From Anisakis pegreffii (Eukaryota > Nematoda > Chromadorea > Rhabditida > Anisakidae): a DNA stretch of 64,000 nt. Where the stretch lies: the NCBI GenBank assembly GCA_035041965.1, contig JAPYMA010000586.1:62001-126000 (forward strand), in the 5' to 3' direction. Below are positions 38,148 to 49,647 of this stretch, in pieces. Within the stretch, counting starts at the first letter, position 1; the number at the start of each line of letters is the position of its first letter. The notes beneath the pieces were generated by a model that was not told the origin of the DNA, made no database searches, and saw only the letters and a list, made by a program, of their open reading frames with translations. The translations under genes and the position numbers were made by a program.

Positions 38148-38998
38148 CGCTGGGAACACTTTGATTTCACTGACCTAAACTACTAAATGAGTTTAGCGGA
38201 GAAATCCCTTGAACAGATCCTTTTTTCTTCTCAACAATCACTGTGCCGGCACAAAACTTTCGTAATAGAGATGACTGATTAATCACAAGCAAGTGAATAA
38301 GGTTAATAAAAAAATGCAATCAACAACAAATACACTTACTGCCAAAAAATTCGAAATTCTTCACTCTTCACTCAGTGCGTATTTTCATTGATCACAAATC
38401 TTCAGTTTACAGCTGATTAAACGTTGAGATGTTTTGTTTTTGATTAGAAAAATCGGAACCAACGAAAAGCAAACAGCTATTGCCACACACACATTCATAC
38501 ACTTCATGTTCGTATGAGTTTTCTTCAGCACGGCTGGAACAACCTCAAATCAGAATCAATATTAATCCTTCGGAAATGTCAAGAAAAAATTCTCCGAAAA
38601 ATAAATAATTGGGATACGAGGAAATAATCTGCAAAAAAACGATTCCAACAGAGCTGATAAGTTTAATCATCGCTTTGGTAACACCGCTAACATGGATGTT
38701 GGCGTTTCGATGTGGTGGCAGCTTGGCAATTTCCATCTTATAGATTTATTTTACACAATTAACGATAAGCTAATTGTAAGCTGAATATCAATTTAGTGAG
38801 TAGTCGTAACAAGGAATAAAGCCTTTTGTCGATCCACCAGAGTGATCGGCAAAGCAACCGCTCAATGCTCAAATCCCAAGTCCTTCATATTATCTGTTGA
38901 ATTGTCCCTCTAACAAATATCTATCTGTTAAATGGTTATGATAAGTTTTGTTTGCATTTTATAGAATTAATTGGAGATGAACCTTTTAGGTAGGAGCA
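38148..38998. other. Divergent promoter region between PEX19 and the RMDN gene
   Basis: The two neighbouring genes point away from each other, so their promoters probably share this stretch. It may also hold a missed first exon of PEX19; an open minus-strand run near 38172-38290 ends just before the first called exon. A 63-codon minus-strand ORF at 38545-38736 has no family likeness. Confidence 0.45.
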
Positions 38999-41294
38999 AT
39001 GTTCCGTCGGGTAGCTGCATCTTTTGTTCGTTTCTCTCAGGTACACATTCTGTTCTATGTCTGCTTATTAACTGAACACTGTTTCTGCCCAAAACTTTAA
39101 CATTTCAGCATTAGGTGCCATGTACCAAGAAAAAAAAATTAATTTCCAAACTTTTCTTTCTCATCGTATGGATTCGTCAGTATTTCAATGTTGTTTCTGA
39201 TTCATATTACTCACTTTTCAACTTTCCACTGATCATGCAAAATGTACAATGCATTTTTTTTCAGCAATGTGGTGCACATATACGAAATGTTAGCGGTTTA
39301 GAGAAGCGTCGTTTGATGACGCAGTTTGTTGGTGTGCAGTTGGGTGCGGCCACAGCAGTTGCTCTCACCGATAAACAGCTCCTGAAGAAGCCGGAATGGT
39401 ATTTGCTTTTGCCAAAGACTTTTCTCCTCGCTCTGTGGTTCATGCTTTTGGAAAATGAGACGAATTTCCACAGACAATTGTAGAATTTTGACTACCATGA
39501 AGGGTATTGTTTCCATCTGGAATTATGTGGTGCAGCGAAGAATGTTCCTGAACTGATAAGCTAATCAGCTTTCCATCGTATCGATTTTCGCTTGTTTTAC
39601 GAATCGTTTTATTGAATGTGACAATTCAGGTATCAACATGCTGTGCAGCGTCTTGAGAAAACAATTAAAAAGACTGGCAAATATGGTTATATTGAAAGTG
39701 AAGAAGTATTAGACGAAGCTTACGATGTTCTCTTGAGGTACTGCCACTTTTCTTGGTTTACACACTTATGACGAATTAGAAGTAATGATCTTCGTTCAAG
39801 TTGTAAATTTCAGAGTCAGCGATGTGGAAAATACCGAACTTTTGTGGCGTCTTACGAGGGTTCTGGTCGAAAAAGCCGAACTCAGCAAGTGTGACATCGA
39901 GAAGCAGAAACTTCTTAAAGAGGTATGTTTTTTTTGTGCTCCATCATTGTGTTATGTGCTTTTCTTTTTTCATAATTCCTTCAATTTGTCGCTTTTTTCT
40001 CTACTAATGTGACGTTGTTTCTTAGAAGAATCAGTGAGAAATTGAATTTCGAGTACATTGTTAATGAGTATTCACTGGAAAGATTCTGAAGAAACGATTG
40101 ACTTATCACCATAATTATATTATACCATGTGAACAAATATAGGCTGAAGTTTATTCGAAGAAAGCGTTATCGTTCGAGGGTTCAGCTCCATCGGCTGGTG
40201 CTCACAAATGGTACTGTCATTGGATTAGTATCTCGTTTTTTTAATGATTATCAAATTGTAGCACAATATTACTTAATAACGAATCATCACCGAATTTCTG
40301 ATTGATTATTTTGATCGCTTTCGTTGCTTGAATACTTCATCGTTCGATTGAAGGCATGCAATATTGCTGATGAAACTGGCTCATTTCGAGAAGAAGATTG
40401 ATCGGAGTGCCGAGATTCGCGAGCATTTGAATAAAGCCACTCAGGCTGATGCCTCAGACCCGCACGCATGGCATTTACTCGGTTAGACTGTTTTTTGAGT
40501 GGCTTTTTTATGGTCTCTATCACAAAGTTTATGCATCCATCTAGTTGAAGGAAAATCGGCTGAAAAAGGAGTGCAATTTGTTTGCGTATTCATTCGGTAG
40601 TCATTTCAGGCTTAAGCTATTTCAATACGAAACACTACAAAGAAGCGGCGGAGTATTTCCAGAAAGCTGAAGAAGTTAAAGTATGTTTGGTTCGATTTCG
40701 AGTTGATGATTTCGCTCTTATTATACGAATTGTGAAGTGAACGAGTGGCATAAGCAACGGTTCATCCTTATTTCAGCCAAATTTCTCGCCAAGTAATCTG
40801 TATTATTTGGGAGCAGCACAACGCAAATTGCGCGATAAGGCCGCAGCAATTGAATCGTTCAAGAAGGCCGTGGCACTGCCTGTAAAGACAAAAGCCGATG
40901 GACGGGTTGGTGTCATCAAATAAAATTAATTTGTTTTTGTTTTCCTTTCTATGAAAATATTCTTCAAATGTTTGCAGTGCCTTCTAATATCACGTTGGGA
41001 ATATAGCTGTCACTGTTTATTAATTTTCTGACTGAAAGTTGAGACATGAGCAAGTGAATTTGATCGAAGTTTCAATTTTCTTCGTTCAACTCAGGAATCC
41101 AATTGCTTGATTGATTTAAGTGATTTTTGAGTATTTTGTTTACAATTAATGATGGTTATCATGGTCCATGCAATATTATGATAATCATATAGTCATATGG
41201 CGAATGATTGCAGGCGAAATTGGACACGAGAAAAGCGTTAACGTCACTGAAAGTGAAACCGGAAGAATACGCACCCATTGAGGACGTCTACTGA
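38999..41294 (+). CDS. RMDN: RMDN/RMD-1 family protein (regulator of microtubule dynamics, TPR-like)
   Basis: Nine exons join in phase into 289 residues: 38999-39040, 39265-39398, 39630-39737, 39814-39922, 40143-40210, 40354-40481, 40610-40680, 40777-40905, 41214-41294. The family has a helical TPR-like fold; C. elegans RMD-1 is linked to spindle microtubules, and human RMDN1 and RMDN3 to mitochondria and microtubules. Typical blocks are VLDEAYDVLL, TELLWRLTRVLVEKAEL, AEVYSKKALSFEG, HAILLMKLAHFEKKIDRSAE, DPHAWHLLGLSYFN, YKEAAEYFQKAEEV, NLYYLGAAQRKLRDK and the end EYAPIEDVY. The N-terminus MFRRVAASFVRFSQ is basic and amphipathic and could be a mitochondrial targeting signal, as proposed for RMDN1. 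The family call is firm; the cellular site is inferred. Confidence 0.92.
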
Positions 41295-42453
41295 TTGATT
41301 CGTTGATTGATCAGCGATTACATGATCGATATTTTCTGGTATTTATACGCCTTATCCGAATAGTGCGTGAGTAACGTTTAAAGTGATACAACTGATTGTG
41401 TTTGTATATCAAACTGATGTGGTTAACTACATTTTTATCATAGGGCTGATTGTTCGACGTTTTGAATTAGTAGTTTAATTCTGTCAGTGAATGGTCGTTT
41501 GCTCATTTTTATGAGGATGATTTAGCATCCACAGAATAAATTATTGATACAAAGTAATTGTTTGTTGATTATTGCTGCGGTGTATTAAGTTCAAGTTTTG
41601 TTGCCGAATACTGATGAAGTGAGTTTATTAACGACAGCAGAATAAATGCCTAGACTTGGCAGTTTTTATTGATTCATTATTCAATGAAGATAGACACGGT
41701 TATGCAAGAAAGACATATGAACACAAATAATACACGATACAAATTGATGACAGAAGTATTTCAACGCAATCAGGCAGGAGAAACAACTCGATAATGAATG
41801 CAATGTTTGTAAATATAGACACAGAAAAGAAAAACATAATCATGTGTAGAACCAATCGTTTTGGACATCTCACCTCACAATTCATCAGTTCTCAAAATCC
41901 GGCCTGCGGATATTCTTAACTGCTCTCATCAACTGAAGAAAAGTTGTCAGTCATATCATCTCGATACTTGACAGATCCAATTGTTAAAGTCTCTGCGAGT
42001 GACAAGCATGGCATGTCTCGGTATCTACACATATTTCTCATCTCACAATGAGCACAACAAATGTGAAGTAAATCGAATGATCAATCAAACGTTAAACGCA
42101 ATAAGAATCCATTGGTCATCGTACGGAAAATAATGTACCAATCGCACACAACATTAACTTCAAATTCTCAATGCAAAATATGGCAGTAACAAAGGGCGAA
42201 TATCACTGGAAATCAGCTTTTCATGAAACAATACGGCAGTGACAGATGAAGTTAAAAATGTAATAGGTCAGTGTAAGCAGATGAAGTCAGTGTAAGCAAC
42301 ATACAGCAAAAGGACATTACTTAATGGAATAAGACAACAACGTAATTGCTTTCCATAGATATGAATCTTTATGCAACATACTGATAACCAATACGAATGA
42401 ATTTCCATTCGGTAATTCACCGGAGACGATTCGAGAAATGAAATGACTTCGGT
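41295..42453. other. Gap between convergent genes
   Basis: This lies between the stop of the RMDN gene (+) and the stop of the HtrL/YibB-family gene (-). No coding exon is seen. Short direct repeats occur near 42262-42300 (GTCAGTGTAAGCA twice). It presumably holds both 3' UTRs. Confidence 0.5.
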
Positions 42454-44390
42454 CTAGTTGAACAAACGGAATGCATCAAACCAACTACCGTGAACGACGT
42501 TGAAGAGCGCTGGTCGTTCTTGTATGAGGAGCACCAATGCCGTCTTAAATTAATCAGTCAAAGTCTTTTTGGTCGTTTGGAAATTCTCGCCAACACTTTT
42601 GCAGAGTTTATTCGGATGAATTTTGCGGAGACAGAGAATGAATGAGCTTGCAAACAAGCATCAACTAAGTCAACGATTGTTCGTTTTATTTTCAGTAAAG
42701 ATAAGATCTCAACTCAAGCAAGGTAGCCGTATCACGTCAAGTAGCTAAGTGAATTTGATCGGCTATAACGCATCCACTCGTCAACAGATTTGTTATTTGA
42801 TAAATGCACTCACTCGCTCAGAATCAGATTCAAACTCCGCTCACCTGATCATCGTCAGCACGACGTTGACTTATGAGATCAAGGATCAAGTGTTGATATG
42901 AACGATGAAATTGATTGATCGCATCTCGATCACCACCCAAGAATCCACCACTAATAACCGCCCAATCTTTACGATACAAATCATTGATTGTATATCTTGA
43001 AAGCTGATCGTATTCTGGTGTTACCTACAATACATTACAGCGATTCGTACGGTAGGCTCGAAGATGATAACCCTAGGTTTAAGGAGCAGAATCGCTCATA
43101 GAAGCAGAATTGCTCAGTAAAATACATGATATTCTGAATCTAGAGGTTCTGAGAAATCGAAAGGTGTAGAGAAATTCAAATGTTATTGGGCAAACCTGAG
43201 AGTACCGATGGCTCAAAGATGGTAACCCCTATAGTGCTATCATAATGTATAGATTGATCTATAGTGATATAGTGATTGTTATTCGAATGGATCATACACC
43301 TTAGGCGCTCTTTGCTTTACAATGACTGCTACATCCAGCAGATTATTCCTCACTGATTTTCCTCTTCATTGCATTGAGTCTATGAATTGAAAAAGGTGGA
43401 TTTTAGAAAATCATAGTAGGGCAATCGTTACTTTTATAAGTGAAATCTTATTTGGTGGAAAGTGCGGATACCATCGAAAACCCGGCGGAAATACTGCCCG
43501 ATTGCCGTGACCATAGCCTGCGTCAAGCCACACAAAGTTCTCGGTGGTGAAAGGATTTTCAATCTGAAAGTGTCTGAAGAGAGATAATCGCATGATAGAA
43601 GTTCACAGTTATGTTGTTTGTCACATTGAATCACACATTAACGTGATATATTGAGTGAGTGTACTATTATTCTGAGTATCGAATGACTTCATCTCGCAAA
43701 ACTGAGATTTTCTTTGGACTCATCATCAAAATTTACAAATGAACAGTTGTTGAGTGCGGAGAATATGAACGCACCGAAGCGTTGTATAAAAAGAATGATT
43801 TGGAATTGACGACAATGTCGTATGCAGCACTCTTTGCTTCAGGATGTGTCTTCATGGTCTCATCCCATTCCGAACTCCATCCATTACCACGTTGCTCATA
43901 GTCGATTATTTGTTCCACATAAGTCATGTATTGATGAAGTGGAAGTTCGGATAATGTAAATGGAATTATCTGCAAAAGTTATCTGATCGCAAACAACAAT
44001 CCATTCGATATGTTTGTTGATCATTAGATCAGAATACGTGAATTTAGGCGTTGAGTGCATGCATATATGCCTCGATCACAGAAAATATCATTTGAAGAAA
44101 TTCATTTCATTGGCCAAAGATGATGGATTAGCTACTTGATAGCTGAATCAAAAAACAAAAACCAATTGAATGCTCATTAACGAACTTTAGTGACGTGATC
44201 CAATTTGAAATGTTTCCTTTTCTGAAGAACGTAATCGACTGTTTTTGGATCAACATAAATCACCAGATTGACTCTCAATTCGAGAACATTATTCAGATAT
44301 TCGTAGTATCTGTTCAGTGGACGTCTATATTCCCACCATTGCCCTCGACCGATATCCAGAAGCGCTGTGACAAGCGTGAAACCAGACAGC
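42454..44390 (-). CDS. HtrL/YibB-family protein (5' exon not found)
   Basis: Five exons keep one frame: 44390-44186, 43969-43775, 43563-43432, 43024-42845, 42543-42454. They encode about 266 residues of an HtrL/YibB domain, named after an E. coli gene in the lipopolysaccharide-core region and common in nematodes; its biochemistry is poorly known, and a glycosyltransferase-like role is often assumed. Conserved blocks are GFTLVTALLDIGRGQWWEYR; NLVIYVDPKTVDYVLQKR; ELPLHQYMTYVEQI; HPEAKSAAYDIVVNSKSFFL; NPFTTENFVWLDAGYGHG; WAVISGGFLGGDRDAI; DDDQ; and the end PALFNVVHGSWFDAFRLFN. The first exon found starts in phase 2 after AAATTAAG, so at least one upstream exon, probably with the membrane anchor, is missing. 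A dispersed repeat sits in the intron between 43024 and 43432. Confidence 0.87.
43099..43235 (+). repeat. Dispersed repeat family 1, copy 2 (intronic)
   Basis: This matches 14827-14965 in two blocks, one around AGCAGAATTGCTCAGTAAAA and one around TTATTGGGCAAACCTGAGA. It lies inside an intron of the HtrL/YibB-family gene. A duplicated short unit (AGCAGAATCGCTCA at 43085) sits just in front. Confidence 0.6.
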
Positions 44391-45040
44391 CTTAATTTGA
44401 AATAGGTTATACAAGCATCGTTAAGAAATTGTTATGATACTAATTCTCCAGTGGACCGATTGATTACAGCATGAAATTGTTTGTTTTAATTTTTTAATTG
44501 CATTCGTTGCTGTGCGTACTGATCATTTCATGCATTACAGATGTCGACTACAGCTGAGGATCAGATAAAATTGTGATTCTATGAATTTAATGAAGCTCTG
44601 TTTTCAAAAGAAACTATGAAAACTGGCTCACTGATAAACTTGCTCAATATGCTTATTTGTTGAATACGTATGGACTGCATATGCACTTCATAGTGAGCAT
44701 TTGAGCAGAAGATCGCCTAGATCAAAAAGTGGAACAAAATGAGCAATTAGAGTCAGAAAAGCTTCTCATGAATCATTTCACTGCTCATTAATTTGGCAGT
44801 GAAAGGAAGTCAGCACAATTACATCCTTCCGATTTATCATTTCACCTTTCCTTATCCAATGATGTAAACAATCTCAAAAAAAGCACTTCTGTTCACGAGC
44901 TCTAATTCGTTCCTTTGGAGTTATTAAGAAAAATAGGTACGTTTGACAACTTTTTATCGTGAAAGTGCTGAGTAAGCTCATTTCAAGCATAGCTAGTAAA
45001 GTAATGAATAAGCTGAAACAAATCGCACGATACAATCGAA
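44391..45040. other. Gap, probably holding the missed 5' end of the HtrL/YibB-family gene
   Basis: The minus-strand frame of the HtrL domain stays open to about 44425 and then closes. No signal anchor could be placed with confidence. An open run follows the stop of the next gene at about 44875-45015, but joining it would need a 32-base intron, so it is not called. Confidence 0.4.
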
Positions 45041-48000
45041 TCACCTCGGTTGAGATGAATCCATATTGCTCATTAAATGGAGCCGTGATGCTGGCGCTTG
45101 TGTTGTTAATGGCTTTTTGAGATAGTTCGGTCTTGTCGTAGGCTTGGGCCTGAGTGGAGTTGTGCTAGTGGTTGTTAACGGTTTGGTAGTGGTGGTTGAT
45201 GGAGCAGTAGTTGTTGAAGATGTCGTTGGTTTAGAAGTAGGTTTGAGAGCAACTGCGGGGATACGTTTCGGAATCAGTTTAGCAACAAGAATAGGTTGTA
45301 TTTTAGGGACTCGCTGAGCTATAGGTCCAGGCATTGGTCTGAGAGCAGGTTTAGGGTCGAATTTATGAACAACCCGAGGATACTCTTTCGGAACTGGTCT
45401 CAAAATTGGTTTGATAACCGGCTTAAAGTTTGGCCACAGTTTACGAGATGCTTTAGGTGTACTTGTTGTTGTTGTTGTTGTTGTCGTAGTTGTTGTTGTT
45501 GAAGTAGTTGACGTACTTGAAGTTGAAGTTGTCCGACTGGAAGACGTAGTAGTTGGTTCAAGAACAGGCTTAGAAATAACCCGAGGAACTTGTTTCAGAA
45601 TCGGTCTATTAGCGAGATTAACTTGCATTTTAGGGACTTGCTGAGGTGCAGGTCCAGAAAGTGGTCTGAGAGTAGATTTGATACGAGGAAATTCTGTTGG
45701 AATTGCTTTAGGAACCGGTTTAATGCTCGGCTTGAAATATGACTGCGTTGTTTCAGGAGTGGCCCTAGTTGTTGTTGGCATAGCAACGGTACTTGATGTT
45801 GTCCAACTGGAAGACATACTGCTTACTAATATGGTAGAAGATACTGTAGTTGAAGATTTGGGTGTGAGAGCAGCAAATGAAGTTGAAGTTGTCCAAATGG
45901 GGACAGTAGGTGTAGAAGTATATGGATGATTGAGCAGTGATCTAGAAGGGGTACTTGTAGATGCGGTTATCGCTGGTGTTGTAACCAATGCTGGACTCTG
46001 ATAAGGAGTCAGCGTCGTCGTAGTAAATGTAGGAGTTGTGGTAATGCCAATTGAACCGGTACTGCCAGGGATAGAAACTTCAGGAATGATATCAGTAATG
46101 TGCTCAGCATCAGCATTGCTATCAGTTGTAGTCGAGTATGTAGTAGTGGTGGATACAGTTATCACCGCTGGTCTTTTGGTTGTTGTTGTTAAGTGGTCAG
46201 GAGGAATGAGAGGGTCGTGAATGTACGGGATATCTACGGTCGTGGCCGGTGTATTTCTGGAGAGAGGTGTAACCGTGGGGGATGGAGTACTATGAATTGT
46301 ACTGCGCTGCTCACTAGAATCGAATTCGATAGTGTCGTCGATAACAGCCGAATCGATGACGACGTCCATAAATTCACCACTTGAATCATCATCGGATGAA
46401 ATTGGATGAGGAGAAGTGGAAGGTTCAGACTGAGGTTGCAGTGTAGTTGAAACGGTTGTGGCGGATAGTCGCGGTGAGGCAGCTGAATGTGGCACGAACA
46501 TGAACAAATTTGTAGGAACAAAATGGTATGAAGATGGACTCAAATTGTTTCTCAAAGAATGTCCTCATTGTTCAGCTTCATGCGACTTCACTCCGAAAAG
46601 TGACAAGCCAACAATTCCTTTTTGATCGACCTCTTTCAGATTTGATCAGTTTTTGCACCCGTTCCGCCCTTCCTCGATATCCTTGGATATAAATTTCACT
46701 TCGAAAACGAAAACTTCAATCAATTTGCGTCCCTAATGCATATTTTTCAAATAATTTTTAATGACTGATAACCGATGGAAATGAAAAAGTTCTCTCTTCA
46801 TAAAGCATTTTACATTGAAACGTTCTTATTTCATTTCAGTTTGTCACATTCAAACACAAATATTGCAAAACCGATGAGTGAACTTTGAAAAAATGCTGAT
46901 GAGAAAAACGAATGGTAAAGGATGATAACGATTGATAACAACAGACTTGTAGCTGTCGAGAAGGTGCTTTTTATGAGCAGATTAAATATAAGTGATTCAA
47001 TGTTATCAGTTTCTAAATATTCATCACTGTCATATAAAACGTCGTTCTCTACACGATTCTCTTCCTCATCCTCATAGAATGGTCTTTTCATATTATCAGT
47101 ACTGTCCAGTGTAGACTGACGCTCAACATCAGATGTCTGAAATCATAATTGATTCGTCACACATGTGCATGCTCCACCTTAACACACTTCGACTGATTTC
47201 AATGTTGCGTTCGATTCAATTTGTCATTCAAAACATCGCTTTTAAACCACACCAACTCAGAGTTGCCCAACAAAGAAATCGACTGTGTAATGCGTTGAAA
47301 TCGTATGCCAATCGCTTGCGTTACTTGCGAATACTCACCATTTTAATGTGCAGTTTAGGAGACTGAATGATCAACTATGTAAGTGTCACATCTAGATGAA
47401 GTGAATGATAATCCTCAAATTCATAATTGATCAACAACCGTCACAGAACTATGCAACGCTCAAAAATTGCAACCTTATAATCGTTATTCTCAGTTGCATT
47501 CTGTACAAGAGAAAATGTCAGCTCACCTCCACAGAACTGCTACTGTCTCTTGCATTAATCAAAATGTGATTAAGAGTTAGTTGAGGAGCGAGTGCTTCAT
47601 ACGAAACTGATGACTTATTCGGGGTGATGATCTCTTCAGCACTAACTCGATCGGTCCATCGAACACTTGTGGCAGAGTCTGTTTGATACGGTGGTTGCAT
47701 AGTGGTTGGTTTCCGCCGAACATGCACATATTTACCTAAGTTTTTATCGAACTGATACTTTCGACGATGTTTCAGTATTTTTTTATAGTAATGAGTTTGT
47801 TCTTTTGCTGCTGGTGATTCGGCTGTTGTTGTTGAAGTTGACACTGAGGCGGGTGTTGATGGAGGTGAAGAGGAGACTGTAATACAAGAGTAGATCGTTT
47901 GATGCAAATTATGCAGAGGACTTTTTACTGGTTAATTTGCTGACCTAATAGCGACATCGTTGACGTTGTAACAGTCAAGTTAGACGAGTCCATTACTGCA

Positions 48001-49647
48001 GGATTGACCATTACTGCAGAGTTTTTGATCGGCGTTGGCTGAAATGCAAATAGGAATTTCTTAATCAATGCCTTTGATTTTTATTAATAAAGGTCTGCAA
48101 ATGAATATATCCTGCTTCATTTTCTTTCGCATTATTCATAAATACGATCATGCACACTTGATGAATTGTCACGGCTCTATATGGCTCTATCTGCTGGTTC
48201 TCAGTAAGAACCACTGATGGAAATGAATAAGTGAGCTTGTGGATGCATCCGCATGGATGGTTAATAAGGTACAAGAGAGGTGGATATTACGAGGAACGAT
48301 GACATTTCTGAAAATGCTTATTCACTCTAAAATGTACTTCAGTGACACAAAAAGTGCGTGATTCACATAAATGATCGGCATAGTGCTGAAAGCTCACGAA
48401 TATCACTTTATGTGTCAAACTGCATCCATCAAATTCAAATCAGCAATTTCCATAGGACAATTTCTATACTGACGAATTTTATAGCAGAGCACATTGACAG
48501 TACCATGTCATTACAGAGGAAATATCAAACAACCGCAATATCAAACAAAATGTACTCTTAACATGCGGACAATTATGACTCACTCATCGCGAAGATTATC
48601 CTCTAACAAAGTGGTTCTCATAGAGGGTGAAATTACCCATCGTAGGTAATTTGGATGTGTTAAGGGGAAACGGAGGGGGTGGGGAAACTAGCATTTCGTG
48701 CAGTTGTTATTTTATGATAGGAATGCCATTGTGATGGTGGTTTTTAACTCGGGTATGTAAATGCGGTTAGTTGATGGCAACACTCTTCATTCTCCTATTT
48801 TCTGAGTATCATTAGCTCGTTCGGGTCTAACAGGGTTTTCATTCTTTTCCTTGCTGTTACAATCGCTCTCATAGCTTTTATCACCAAAAGTTTTCTCTTT
48901 TGATAATTTCTCATTCCTTTCACTCAACAATTAAAGTCAAATTCTCATTCTATCAAGTATACTCTATAATTGATCATTCGACTGCCCAACATTGTTGAGC
49001 AATAATATTCGATTGTTGTATTGTTGACTTCGACTGTCAACACTCGTCAACGTATCCAGTAAACAGTGTATGCTACAGAATGAGAAATTGATTTGAGCTG
49101 TGAAATGAAACGAGACGAAGTGAATAATAAAAAGTCATGAAGAGAACTGTATTCGCATGTGATAGCTATGAGAGTGACTACAACACGTCTGAAAAGAATG
49201 AGAATCCATCTGAATCAGTTCGAAATGAGTGTGTTATAGGCAATATTCATCTAGATCAAGAAAACTAATTTCTGATCCTGATCCCAAATTTGATCCCAAT
49301 CATGGACACTTGCAGATGCAATTGAACATCGCTGCGTGGTTCAGGCCGAATCGCTTTTTCTTACAACAAGACATTATCATGCAGATACAAGTAAAGTATT
49401 GCTCAGACGAGACAAAATTAAACTCGATGACACATCGCAGAATCGATTTTGCTCAGTTAAGACTCAAAACTGTTGAAGCGAACGTATTGTGTGCATGTGA
49501 ATATGGTGCTGTTGTCAAATTGTAAAGCTGACAGACCTTTTTTTGAACGAACAATCTGATGATGTTGTAGATAACGATGAAGTTTGCAACAATAATGGCG
49601 ATCAACAGGCCGATTATAATCCATGATAAACGGGATCGCTTCCTCAT
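45041..49647 (-). CDS. Single-pass membrane protein with large Thr/Pro-rich, mucin-like ectodomain
   Basis: Five exons join in phase into 728 residues: 49647-49537, 48038-47945, 47876-47527, 47136-46947, 46482-45041. Exon 1 is a basic start (MRKRSRLSW) followed by a membrane span (IIIGLLIAIIVANFIVIYNI); the positive side is N-terminal, so a type II orientation is likely. Exons 2-3 are Ser/Thr/Pro-rich with one basic block (HYYKKILKHRRKYQFDKN). Exon 4 is acidic (RPFYEDEEENRVEN). Exon 5, the largest, is Thr/Ser/Pro-rich with a run of Thr codons (plus 45464-45502) flanked by two related Pro-rich units containing RPxxGPxxQxVPK. Dense O-glycosylation outside the cell is expected. I do not recognise an orthologue; cuticle, glycocalyx or adhesion roles are guesses. 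Confidence 0.75.
45227..45739 (-). repeat. Internal protein repeat, two Pro-rich units around a Thr-codon tract
   Basis: Unit 1 (45739-45554) and unit 2 (45430-45227) share the order F-K-P-x-I-K-P, V-P-K-x-x-P, P-R, L-R-P, G-P, Q-x-V-P-K, and a closing P-x-x-x-K-P. They are separated by Ser/Thr-rich sequence with a near-pure Thr tract, encoded by a TTG/TTA-like triplet run on the plus strand. The tract is likely to vary in length between individuals. Confidence 0.7.
48601..48778 (+). repeat. Dispersed repeat family 2 (hAT-like end), copy A, intronic
   Basis: About 170 bases match 62471-62643 in the same orientation, starting CTCTAACAAAGTGGTTCTCA here and CTCTAGACCAGTGGTTCTCA there. Shared later blocks include GGTGAAATT, GGTAATTT, ACGGAGGGGGT and TGTGGTG/TGATGGTG. 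The motif CAGTGGTTCTCA resembles the terminal repeat of many hAT transposons. No transposase frame or matching right end is visible. It lies in the first intron of the mucin-like gene. Confidence 0.6.

Noticed and set aside
44875..45015. Extra last exon for the mucin-like gene
   Set aside because: It would need an intron of about 32 bases, shorter than any other in this window, and the peptide has no likeness to the rest.
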